Shown: positions 1-5,603, numbered from the stretch's first letter. The stretch is DNA of 8,954 bases from an uncultured Eubacteriaceae bacterium (GCA_945938055.1 CAMEUH010000094.1:1-8954), one strand, 5' to 3'. The notes: a model not told the origin generated them from the sequence alone. Program-made: numbers and translations.

Positions 1-741
1 GTAGGAACTGGATGGATAGCCATAATATACCCAGAGGAAGGTACAGATTTTCATGTTCTTTCCCGGAGCCATGAGAACTTTAACGCCATCCTGTGTTACA
101 ATATCGATTTCACCCGGCCCCAGTTCTTTATAATCCTGATAACCAAGATTCTGATAAGCGAAAGATTCAAAGGAGATGCAGTAGGCATCCTCCTTCTTTC
201 CAATTACAATCGGTGTTCTGCCATATTTATCCCTTGCTGCGTAAATTCCCTTTGGTGTCATGACCATAAGGGTCAGGGAGCCGTCGACCTGCTCTAAGGC
301 ATAATGAATTCCTTCGATGATGTTTTCTTTCTGGTTAATCATGGCAGCTACCAGTTCGGTCGGATTAATGTCACCACCGCTCATTTCAAGAAAATGGGAA
401 TTACCGTTGGTAAACAGCATATCCACAAGCTCTTTGGCATTATTGATTTTGCTGACTGTAGTAATGGCATAGGTGCCGTGATGGGACCGAACGATTAGAG
501 GCTGTGGTTCATAATCGGAAATACAGCCAATCCCGTAATAACCCTTCATGACCTGTACATCCTTGTCAAATTTTGTACGGAAAGGGGAGTTTTCAATGTT
601 ATGAATGGCACGGTCAAAACCATTTTCGCCGTAAACGGCAAGTCCGCCACGTCTGGTTCCTAAATGAGAGTGGTAATCCGTACCGAAAAATAAATCAAAT
701 AAACAATCTTCCTTTGCTGCGACGCCAAAAAATCCGCCCAT
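1..741 (-). CDS. PurF-like class II glutamine amidotransferase (amidophosphoribosyltransferase homologue), N-terminal part
   Basis: The gene starts at 741 on the minus strand and runs off the left edge, so 247 residues are visible. An AAGGAG ribosome binding site lies at 751-756. The protein begins MGGFFGVAAKEDC, then has HSHLGTRRGGLAVYG (about residues 24-38), ISDYEPQP, DGSLTLMV, ARDKYGRTPIVIG, SFESFA, LGPGEI and finally ICTFLWVYYGYPSS. These match, in order, the landmarks of the PurF N-terminal Ntn-hydrolase domain and the start of its phosphoribosyltransferase domain (CxFEYIYFARPDS in classical PurF). Classical PurF makes phosphoribosylamine from PRPP and glutamine, using an N-terminal Cys as nucleophile. 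Here residues 2-3 are Gly-Gly and that Cys is absent; the nearest Cys is residue 13, which is not aligned with it. Membership of the PurF-like family is clear. True PurF activity is doubtful, so I give no symbol. The catalytic PRPP motif lies outside the window. Confidence 0.85.
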   Translation of the reverse strand, partial: MGGFFGVAAKEDCLFDLFFGTDYHSHLGTRRGGLAVYGENGFDRAIHNIENSPFRTKFDKDVQVMKGYYGIGCISDYEPQPLIVRSHHGTYAITTVSKINNAKELVDMLFTNGNSHFLEMSGGDINPTELVAAMINQKENIIEGIHYALEQVDGSLTLMVMTPKGIYAARDKYGRTPIVIGKKEDAYCISFESFAYQNLGYQDYKELGPGEIDIVTQDGVKVLMAPGKNMKICTFLWVYYGYPSSSY

Positions 742-781
742 AGTAAAAATCTCCTTCAATCATTGTTTTTATTTGAATGAA

Positions 782-810
782 ATAAAATCCTAACAGAATT
801 ATTGTATCAA
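782..810 (-). promoter_or_regulatory. Possible sigma-A promoter for the PurF-like gene
   Basis: Reading the minus strand, TTGATA (810-805) and TTTTAT (787-782) are separated by 17 nt, about 40 nt upstream of the ATG at 741. The -35 matches consensus at five of six positions and the -10 at four of six. The placement is sensible for a divergent intergenic region, but the -10 is weak. Confidence 0.35.
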
Positions 811-831
811 GCAATCAAAAAACTGGCAAGG

Positions 832-853
832 GAAAAGTGAAGGAGAACTTTTC
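832..853. repeat. Short inverted repeat in the divergent intergenic region
   Basis: GAAAAGT (832-838) and ACTTTTC (847-853) form a 7-bp inverted repeat with an 8-nt spacer. It lies between the two divergent promoters, about 22 nt upstream of the -35 box at 875. It could be an operator shared by both genes or chance in AT-rich DNA. I do not recognise it as a known Fur or other regulator box. Confidence 0.25.
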
Positions 854-874
854 ATAAAATGTTTTTAAAGTTAG

Positions 875-903
875 TTGACACAAACAAAAGAATATACTAT
901 AAT
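875..903 (+). promoter_or_regulatory. Consensus-perfect sigma-A promoter for the small Cys-rich peptide gene
   Basis: TTGACA (875-880), a 17-nt spacer, then TATAAT (898-903). Both hexamers match consensus exactly and the spacing is optimal, so strong constitutive transcription is expected. Transcription would start near 910, about 15-25 nt before the start codon. This also shows that the reading frame open from 875 is not all coding: its first bases are the -35 box. Confidence 0.9.
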
Positions 904-934
904 CTTTACAAGGAAAGGAAATCGGGTGATTAAT

Positions 935-1114
935 ATGAATTTAGCAGATATTCTGGTTATGATAATTGTGGTATTGTGTGTTGCTGCATCCCTTGTTCTC
1001 AAGAAAAAGCTTCGAAAAAAGGGCGGCGGATGTCCGGGATGCAGTGGCAGTTGTCCGGTTCATTGCTCAGCCTGTCAGGTCAGGGAAACAGAAGATGGAA
1101 AAAAGGACTTGTGA
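935..1114 (+). CDS. FeoB-associated-type Cys-rich membrane peptide
   Basis: This encodes a 59-residue protein: a short N-terminus, one hydrophobic helix (about residues 4-22), a basic stop-transfer stretch (KKKLRKK, 23-29), a GGG turn and a Cys cluster with Cys at 33, 36, 40, 44 and 47 (CPGC, then SCPVHCSAC). This architecture matches the small FeoB-associated Cys-rich membrane proteins of Firmicutes, which usually sit at the end of feoAB ferrous iron operons; their function is not established. The topology would place the Cys-rich tail in the cytoplasm (inferred from the positive charges after the helix). The ATG at 935 is chosen, with AGGAAAGGAA at 911-920 as ribosome binding site. An in-frame GTG at 926 has better spacing from that site and is a real alternative, adding three residues. 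No feoA or feoB gene is visible nearby, so the gene is an orphan within this window. Confidence 0.75.
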   Translation: MNLADILVMIIVVLCVAASLVLKKKLRKKGGGCPGCSGSCPVHCSACQVRETEDGKKDL

Positions 1115-1149
1115 TAAAGGAAAGAATTTGGTTTTTATTTAGAAATAAA

Positions 1150-1178
1150 TTTACAGGTTTGTCCTTGTGTGATAGAAT
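1150..1178 (+). promoter_or_regulatory. Sigma-A promoter for the first binding-protein gene
   Basis: TTTACA (1150-1155), 17-nt spacer, TAGAAT (1173-1178); each hexamer matches consensus at five of six positions. It lies 44 nt before the ATG at 1222. An AT-rich stretch just upstream (TTTATTT-AG-AAATAAA, 1134-1149) could act as an UP element. Confidence 0.75.
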
Positions 1179-1221
1179 AGGAGCGTCTGAAAACAGATAA
1201 ATTTTTTTTTGGAGGAAGATT

Positions 1222-2115
1222 ATGAAAAAGAGAATATTTGCACTTGTGATGATGGCAGTACTTGCCATGTCAGCAGTTGCCTGTGGTTCCAAGGAAACTT
1301 CAAATACCGCAGACACAAATGGAACAGTAACAGAAGCAACAACGGTATTAGAAGCAGCAGCGGAAACATCTGCCACGGCAGCAGAAGATGACTTTGAATA
1401 TGTTAAGAACAAGGGAAAGCTTGTCATTGGTATTACCATTTATGAACCAATGAATTACCGTGATGAAAATAATAAGCTGGTTGGCTTTGACACGGAATAT
1501 GCAGAAGCTGTCTGCAAGAAGCTTGGCGTGGAAGCAGAATTTGTGGAAATTAACTGGGATACCAAGGTAATTGAGTTGGAGTCCAAGAACATTGACTGTA
1601 TCTGGAACGGTATGACGATTACCGATGAATTAAAGCAGAGCATTGATTTCTCCAATCCATACATTAAGAACATGCAGGTTGTAATCGTAAAGAAGAATAA
1701 TGCAGAAAAATACAAGGATACAGCATCCCTTAAGAGTGGTGTGGTTTCTGCAGAAGCAGGTTCCGCAGGTGAGGGTGCAATTAAGGATGATGCAAATCTT
1801 TCACAGGCTACCTATATTGCAGTAGGTAAGCAGACCGATGCACTCATGGAGGTAAAGGCAGGTACTTCGGATGCAGCAGTTCTTGATTATGTACTTGCAG
1901 CAGCAATGGTAGGCGAAGGAACCGATTATTCAGACCTTTGCATGGTTGATGGTGTGGAACTTTCCGTTGAGGAATATGGCATTGGTTTCAGAAAGGGAAG
2001 CACACTGACCGAGAAGGTCAATGCAGCTACGGATGAATTAATTAAGGATGGTACACTTGCTGCACTGGCAGAAAAGTATGGCCTTAGCCTTCAGTTAATT
2101 GCAAACCAGAACTAA
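1222..2115 (+). CDS. Lipoprotein substrate-binding protein of a polar amino acid-type ABC importer (system 1)
   Basis: A 297-residue extracytoplasmic binding protein. It has a lipoprotein signal peptide (MKKR, hydrophobic core, SAVAC with the lipidated Cys at 21), a low-complexity Thr/Ala/Glu linker (about 25-56), then an SBP_bac_3 (type II periplasmic-binding) domain from about residue 62: GKLVIGITIYEPMNY, LVGFDTEYAEAVCKKLG, DCIWNGMTIT, DFSNPY, the hinge-region DAAVLDYVLA, and a C-terminal strand-helix element (244-287). It would be anchored to the outer face of the membrane and deliver solute to the permease and ATPase encoded downstream. The start is fixed by GGAGG at 1211-1215, six nt before the ATG. 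The residue at the usual Arg position (in TITxER) is Leu 137, so the ligand may not be a standard alpha-amino acid. A terminator separates it from the permease gene, so it is likely made in excess over the membrane components. Specificity cannot be read from the sequence. Confidence 0.92.
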   Translation: MKKRIFALVMMAVLAMSAVACGSKETSNTADTNGTVTEATTVLEAAAETSATAAEDDFEYVKNKGKLVIGITIYEPMNYRDENNKLVGFDTEYAEAVCKKLGVEAEFVEINWDTKVIELESKNIDCIWNGMTITDELKQSIDFSNPYIKNMQVVIVKKNNAEKYKDTASLKSGVVSAEAGSAGEGAIKDDANLSQATYIAVGKQTDALMEVKAGTSDAAVLDYVLAAAMVGEGTDYSDLCMVDGVELSVEEYGIGFRKGSTLTEKVNAATDELIKDGTLAALAEKYGLSLQLIANQN

Positions 2116-2137
2116 GTACATAAAATCTAAACGAAGG

Positions 2138-2174
2138 AAATCCCGGAAGAGCATAAGTCTTTCGGGATTTTTTT
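2138..2174 (+). terminator. Intrinsic terminator after the first binding-protein gene
   Basis: A 13-bp stem with one G-U pair (AAATCCCGGAAGA at 2138-2150 with TCTTTCGGGATTT at 2158-2170), a 7-nt loop and a run of T residues to 2174. It begins 22 nt after the stop codon. It lies between the binding protein and its permease, so it probably sets their expression ratio. Confidence 0.9.
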
Positions 2175-2177
2175 ACT

Positions 2178-2208
2178 GCAGACAGAGAAAAGGCTTGTAA
2201 ATGTCTGC
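2178..2208. repeat. Inverted repeat overlapping the permease 1 promoter
   Basis: GCAGACA (2178-2184) and TGTCTGC (2202-2208) are perfect inverted copies, 24 bp apart start to start, flanking the -35 box at 2195-2200. The geometry suits an operator for a dimeric regulator. I do not see the same site at the other promoters, and 7-bp arms can arise by chance. Confidence 0.35.
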
Positions 2209-2224
2209 CTGTTTGGGATATACT
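2195..2224 (+). promoter_or_regulatory. Probable promoter for the permease-ATPase pair of system 1
   Basis: TTGTAA (2195-2200), an 18-nt spacer, then TATACT (2219-2224). The -10 matches five of six positions and the -35 four of six. It lies just downstream of the terminator and 32 nt before the permease ATG, so the pair can be transcribed independently of the binding-protein gene. Confidence 0.55.
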
Positions 2225-2256
2225 TGTTAAAGAAATTGTATAAGGAAGAGGTACAT

Positions 2257-2904
2257 ATGAGTTTTATTAGTGTTACACAACGATTATTCAGCGGATTTGC
2301 CATTAGTTTTCAGTTGTTTTTTGGAACGCTTCTTCTGGCTCTTCCATTGGGACTTTTGATTTCCTTTGGCTCCATGAGCCGGTTTAAACCGCTTCGCTGG
2401 CTGGTACGTACATTTGTATGGATTATTCGCGGAACGCCGTTAATGCTACAGCTGATTATTGTGTTTTACGGACCGGGGCTTTTGTTTGAAATGACAGGAA
2501 TAGGACGAATGCAGGCTGCCTATATTGCTTTTATCATTAATTATTCGGCGTATTTTTCGGAAATATACCGTGGCGGCATTGAAGGAATTCCAAGAGGGCA
2601 GTATGAGGCAGGTCAGGTGCTTGGCATGACAAGAAATCAGATTTTCTTTAAGGTTGTACTGTTGCAGGTGGTTAAGAGAATTGTTCCGCCAATGAGTAAT
2701 GAAATTATTACGCTGGTTAAGGATACATCCCTTGCAAGAATCATTGCCATTCAGGAAATAACCATGGTTGCACAGAATTACATAGCGGATAAGGGAATCA
2801 TCTGGCCTTTATTTTATTCCGGAGCGTTTTACCTGATTTTCTGCGGAATCCTTACGATACTGTTCCATTTTATTGAGAAAAAACTGGATTATTTCCGGGT
2901 GTAG
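2257..2904 (+). CDS. Amino acid-type ABC importer permease (system 1)
   Basis: A 215-residue integral membrane protein of the His/Glu/Gln/Arg/opine permease family (BPD_transp_1 domain). Visible landmarks are a first hydrophobic helix (about 14-37), IIRGTPLMLQ (56-65), a second hydrophobic block with INYSAYFSEIYRGGI (94-108), the EAA coupling motif EAGQVLGM (117-124) that contacts the ATPase, ITLVKDTSLA, and a last helix near the C-terminus ending in a basic tail. Length and motif order are normal for the family. The ATG at 2257 is chosen because AAGGAAGAGG lies at 2243-2252, and because the in-frame TTG upstream at 2224 overlaps the predicted -10 box. The ATPase gene follows after 12 nt, with its ribosome binding site starting inside the permease stop codon, so the two are co-transcribed. 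It would form the membrane channel for solute delivered by the lipoprotein at 1222. Confidence 0.93.
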   Translation: MSFISVTQRLFSGFAISFQLFFGTLLLALPLGLLISFGSMSRFKPLRWLVRTFVWIIRGTPLMLQLIIVFYGPGLLFEMTGIGRMQAAYIAFIINYSAYFSEIYRGGIEGIPRGQYEAGQVLGMTRNQIFFKVVLLQVVKRIVPPMSNEIITLVKDTSLARIIAIQEITMVAQNYIADKGIIWPLFYSGAFYLIFCGILTILFHFIEKKLDYFRV

Positions 2905-2916
2905 GAGGATAGAAAA

Positions 2917-3699
2917 ATGCCGGCATTAGAGGTAAAAAATATTAACAAAAGTTTTGGAAATATATCGGTTCTTAAGGATATTAGCTTTTCCATGGAACAG
3001 GGAGAGGTGATTTCCATTATTGGTTCCTCGGGAAGCGGAAAAACCACCCTTCTTCGCTGTCTTAATTTCCTGGAGACCCCGGATGTGGGACAGATTTTTG
3101 TAGAAGATAAATGTATCTTTAACAGTGAGGATAAAAAGAGTCTGAAGGATTCCCAGATTCGCAAGAACAGGCTGCATTTCGGACTGGTGTTCCAGTCATT
3201 TAATCTTTTTCCACAGTACACGGCAAAACAGAATGTCATGCTTGCCTGTGAGCTTCTGGCAAAGGAACGGCCGGATTACAAGGCAAACAAGAAGCAGATT
3301 CTCACGGAGATTGAACAAAACGCAGAAGAACTCCTGAAAAGAGTAGGGCTTTCCGAGCGCATGGATAATTATCCGCATCAGCTCTCAGGAGGTCAGCAGC
3401 AGAGAGTTGCCATTGCAAGGGCACTTGCGTTAAAGCCGGACATCCTGTGTTTTGATGAACCAACCAGTGCGCTGGATCCGGAACTTACCGGTGAAGTGTT
3501 AAAGGTAATTAAGTCACTGGCGGATGAGAAGACGACCATGGTTATTGTGACTCATGAGATGGATTTTGCAAAAGAAGTATCTGACAGGGTGCTTTTTATG
3601 GATGACGGACTGATTCTGGAACAGGGCACACCACAAGAAGTATTTGAGAATACCAGGGAAGAGAGAACGAAACAGTTTCTTAAGAAATTGACGGATTGA
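2917..3699 (+). CDS. Amino acid-type ABC importer ATPase (system 1)
   Basis: A 260-residue cytoplasmic ATPase of the GlnQ/HisP type that powers the permease encoded just upstream. All nucleotide-binding elements are intact: Walker A GSSGSGKTT (36-44), Q-loop Gln 93 in VFQSFNLFP, ABC signature LSGGQ (156-160), Walker B ILCFDE (176-181) with catalytic Glu 181, D-loop SALD (184-187) and switch His 213 in VTHEMDFAKE. The helical domain is about ten residues longer than in E. coli GlnQ as I recall it. AGGAGG at 2903-2908 fixes the ATG at 2917. The TGA stop (3697-3699) lies inside the -35 box of the next promoter, so there is no separate terminator; readthrough transcripts would meet the riboswitch terminator at 3836-3891. 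Confidence 0.95.
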   Translation: MPALEVKNINKSFGNISVLKDISFSMEQGEVISIIGSSGSGKTTLLRCLNFLETPDVGQIFVEDKCIFNSEDKKSLKDSQIRKNRLHFGLVFQSFNLFPQYTAKQNVMLACELLAKERPDYKANKKQILTEIEQNAEELLKRVGLSERMDNYPHQLSGGQQQRVAIARALALKPDILCFDEPTSALDPELTGEVLKVIKSLADEKTTMVIVTHEMDFAKEVSDRVLFMDDGLILEQGTPQEVFENTREERTKQFLKKLTD

Positions 3700-3724
3700 C
3701 AAATCACTCAGAATGTTATATGAT
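3696..3724 (+). promoter_or_regulatory. Strong sigma-A promoter for the riboswitch-mntP transcript
   Basis: TTGACA (3696-3701), 17-nt spacer, TATGAT (3719-3724). The -35 is exact and the -10 matches five of six. The -35 overlaps the stop codon of the upstream ATPase gene. Transcription would start near 3731, right at the 5' side of the aptamer. Confidence 0.85.
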
Positions 3725-3730
3725 GCATAA

Positions 3731-3840
3731 AAGCGTGAGGGAGTAGTCAGCACTCCGTTGGTGCGGTAAGCCAACATACTGATTTCGGATGCCGGAAGTG
3801 GCAATAGAATCTGGTTTACCTTAATAGATGAGACTCACGC
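3731..3840 (+). promoter_or_regulatory. yybP-ykoY (manganese-sensing) riboswitch aptamer
   Basis: The stem P1 pairs GCGTGAG (3733-3739) with CTCACGC (3834-3840). Next to its 5' strand is the conserved GGGAGTAG (3739-3746), and next to its 3' strand is GATGAGAC (3828-3835); these are the two metal-binding loop segments of the yybP-ykoY family. Internal pairing includes TCAG/CTGA (3747-3750 with 3779-3782), GTTGG/CCAAC (3757-3761 with 3771-3775) and TGCC/GGCA (3790-3793 with 3800-3803). The family is known to sense Mn2+ and commonly precedes mntP, as here. The 3' strand of P1 is also the start of a terminator stem, so metal binding should favour readthrough and turn the exporter gene on. Confidence 0.88.
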
Positions 3841-3891
3841 ATAGTAAGTAAGCAGACGAAAGGTTTGCTGCTGTTGCTATGCGTGTTTTTT
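3836..3891 (+). terminator. Riboswitch expression platform: terminator overlapping the aptamer P1 strand
   Basis: CACGCATAG (3836-3844) pairs with CTATGCGTG (3877-3885), followed by TTTTTT (3886-3891). An inner helix AGCAGAC/GTTTGCT with one G-U pair caps it. The first five bases of the left arm belong to P1 of the aptamer, so the two structures exclude each other: terminator without Mn2+, readthrough with Mn2+. Confidence 0.85.
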
Positions 3892-3897
3892 ATTTTG

Positions 3898-3921
3898 GCA
3901 GGCGGCAGCACCTGCTTTTTT
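3898..3921 (+). terminator. Possible second, weaker terminator-like hairpin in the mntP leader
   Basis: GCAGG (3898-3902) and CCTGC (3911-3915) form a 5-bp GC-rich stem with an 8-nt loop, followed by TTTTTT (3916-3921). The stem is short, so termination is uncertain. It could back up the riboswitch terminator or be incidental. Confidence 0.3.
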
Positions 3922-3979
3922 CTTTGCCCGGAATGGCAGGGATACTTATGAAGAAAGAACGAATCAGGAGGAAGTTTTT

Positions 3980-4611
3980 ATGGATTTAGGTACATTGATG
4001 CTGCTTGCCGTGGCACTTTCCATGGATGCATTTGCCGTAGCAATCTGCAAGGGACTGGCAATGAAGAAAATTACGGTTTCAAAATGTCTTGTGGTGGGAT
4101 TATGGTTTGGAGGATTTCAGGGACTCATGCCTTTTATCGGATATGTTCTTGGCATCCAGTTTGCCGGATTTATCAATTCGGTGTCTGTATGGATTGCGTT
4201 TATCCTGCTTGTAATGATTGGAGGAAACATGACCACTGGCTGGCCTTCGCCCTTTTGCTGTACTTGGGCGTGAATATGATTCGCGAGGCCAAGGAGGCGT
4301 GCAGCGTGAAGCACAGCTATACCACGAAGGAAATGGCAGTGCTGGCCATTGCTACCAGCATTGATGCACTGGCGGTTGGAATTACATTTGCCTGTATGCC
4401 GGTAAGAATTTTGTCCGGCGCAGGCAGGCTTGTTAATACAGCAATTGCATGTCTTATCATTGCGGTTACTACCTGTGTTCTTTCCATGGGCGGCGTGAAA
4501 GTGGGCAGTATTTTTGGTACGAAATACAAGAATAAGGCAGAGCTTGCAGGCGGCGTGGTTCTGGTGTTTATTGGGGTTAAGATTCTTCTGGAGCATTTTG
4601 GGGTGCTGTAG
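3980..4611 (+). pseudogene. mntP: mntP, Mn2+ exporter, frameshifted by a 47-nt repeat-like insertion
   Basis: MntP is a small inner-membrane manganese efflux pump. The 5' part reads MDLGTLMLLAVALSMDAFAV, with the conserved membrane Asp 16, then GLWFGGFQGLMPFIGYVLG and WIAFILLVMIGGNM, before running out of frame to a stop at 4271-4273. The rest of the family continues in another frame: DHWLAFALLLYLGVNMIREA from 4231, then ATSIDALAVGITF with the second conserved Asp, VGSIFGTKYKNKAELAGG and a C-terminal KILLEHFGVL. The segment W-I-A-F to G-G-N-M thus occurs twice, 47 nt apart, where the family has it once. Removing 47 nt (for example 4184-4230) restores one 194-residue protein of normal length. 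AGGAGG at 3966-3971 gives the start. The upstream riboswitch is intact, so the damage may be recent or a sequence error. A programmed frameshift would leave an extra membrane segment, and no classical slippery heptamer is visible. Confidence 0.85.
4190..4278 (+). repeat. Duplicated protein-level segment inside mntP (47-nt offset)
   Basis: Two stretches encode the same MntP segment: 4190-4231 (W-I-A-F-I-L-L-V-M-I-G-G-N-M) and 4237-4278 (W-L-A-F-A-L-L-L-Y-L-G-V-N-M). The copies match position by position in the protein, but their DNA differs at most third positions and several whole codons. A simple slippage duplication is therefore unlikely; a join between two diverged mntP copies fits better. 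Confidence 0.75.
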
Positions 4612-4623
4612 GTTGATTTTTGA

Positions 4624-4652
4624 TTGCTTTTTTCCTTATAAAGTGGTATAGT
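4624..4652 (+). promoter_or_regulatory. Probable promoter for the second ABC importer operon
   Basis: TTGCTT (4624-4629), 17-nt spacer, TATAGT (4647-4652). The -10 is good (five of six) and the -35 weak (three of six). It lies 36 nt before the ATG at 4689 and just after the mntP stop codon. Confidence 0.5.
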
Positions 4653-4688
4653 ATGCAGGAAATTCTATATTATTTTGGAGGAAAAGTG

Positions 4689-5558
4689 ATGAAAAAGGTT
4701 ATGACGATTGGACTTTCTGTCATTATGCTTTTGGGCGCCCTGACAGGCTGTGGAAGCAAGAATGCGCAGAGCAGTACAAACAACACAAAGAAACAGACAA
4801 AGGTAATTGAAATTGAACTGACACAGGAAGAGTATGCATTTGGCGTGGATAAGAGCCAGCCGGAACTTTTAGAGTCTGTGAATGCATTTCTGAAAGAAAT
4901 TAAGGGAAATGGTAAGTTTGATGAAATCTGTAATCGTTATTTTGGTGACGGAACACCGGTTCCGGTAACATCTGCAACATTTGATGCATCTAAGGATCAG
5001 CTTGTTGTAGCCACAAATGCGGCATTTGAACCATTTGAATATATGGATGGTGACAAATATGTTGGTATTGACATGGAAATTGCAGCAGCTCTTGCAGAAT
5101 ACCTGAACAAAGAACTGGTAATACAGAACATGGACTTTGAAGCAGTATGTTTGTCGGTTGGACAGCAGAAATGTGATATTGCAATGTCCGGACTTACTAT
5201 TAAGGAAGATAGAAAAGAATATGTAAACTTTACCGATGCTTATTACAATGCGTCCCAGAAACTAATTGTAACTGCTGATAATACGGAATTTGATGCATGT
5301 ACGGATGCTGCTTCCGTGGAAGCAATCCTTAACACCAAGGATAAGAACGTTAAGATTGGCGTTCAGAATGGTACAACAGGACAGTTTTACTGTGAGGGCG
5401 ATGCTGACTGGGGCTTTGCCGGACTTCCTGTAACAACCGTTGGTTACAAGAATGGCTCCCTTGCCGTACAGGATTTGTTAAATGGTAACATTAACTATGT
5501 AATCATTGATTCCGCACCGGCAGCATGTATTACGGAAGCAATTAACAAGATGCAGTAA
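4689..5558 (+). CDS. Lipoprotein substrate-binding protein of ABC importer system 2, apparently circularly permuted
   Basis: A 289-residue lipoprotein with signal peptide and lipobox LGALTGC (lipidated Cys 21), then a Ser/Thr/Asn/Lys linker. The SBP_bac_3 fold is present but in unusual order. Residues 39-86 (IEIELTQEEYAFGV ... NRYFG) correspond to the element that normally closes the fold; compare residues 244-287 of the binding protein at 1222 (GVELSVEEYGIGF ... AEKYG). After a linker (87-102) the usual domain start follows: DQLVVATNAAFEPFEY (103-118), YVGIDMEIAAALAEYL, CDIAMSGLTI, Arg 175 in the carboxylate-binding position, and NGTTGQF. The protein ends soon after Asp 274 (IIDSAPAACITEAINKMQ), without the usual closing element. 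GGAGG at 4677-4681 selects the ATG at 4689. The conserved Arg and Asp support binding of an alpha-amino acid. It would serve the permease and ATPase genes immediately downstream. Confidence 0.92.
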   Translation: MKKVMTIGLSVIMLLGALTGCGSKNAQSSTNNTKKQTKVIEIELTQEEYAFGVDKSQPELLESVNAFLKEIKGNGKFDEICNRYFGDGTPVPVTSATFDASKDQLVVATNAAFEPFEYMDGDKYVGIDMEIAAALAEYLNKELVIQNMDFEAVCLSVGQQKCDIAMSGLTIKEDRKEYVNFTDAYYNASQKLIVTADNTEFDACTDAASVEAILNTKDKNVKIGVQNGTTGQFYCEGDADWGFAGLPVTTVGYKNGSLAVQDLLNGNINYVIIDSAPAACITEAINKMQ

Positions 5559-5603
5559 CAGGTGACTGGTATGGCATTACAGAGATGATACGAAGAGGAT
5601 AGT

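Noticed and set aside
1134..1149. Inverted repeat TTTATTT-AG-AAATAAA upstream of the binding-protein 1 promoter
   Set aside because: The 2-nt loop rules out a stable hairpin and it has no following T tract, so it is not a terminator for the small peptide gene. At most it is an AT-rich UP element.
1080..1439. Minus-strand open frame of 119 codons opposite the first binding-protein start
   Set aside because: It overlaps the promoter, ribosome binding site and signal peptide of the binding-protein gene and reads as low-complexity shadow of the Thr/Ala linker.
3948..3989. Small reading frame (12-13 codons) overlapping the mntP ribosome binding site and start codon
   Set aside because: It has no good ribosome binding site and covers the AGGAGG of mntP, so it looks incidental. 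The riboswitch already explains control of this leader.
4231..4278. Programmed ribosomal frameshift as the explanation for mntP
   Set aside because: No X-XXY-YYZ slippery heptamer is visible in the overlap, and a frameshifted product would contain the membrane segment twice, unlike the family.
4117..4596. Long minus-strand open frame opposite mntP (159 codons)
   Set aside because: It is antisense to clearly conserved MntP coding sequence, has no recognisable domain, and its His/Asn/Cys-rich composition is that expected from a shadow frame.
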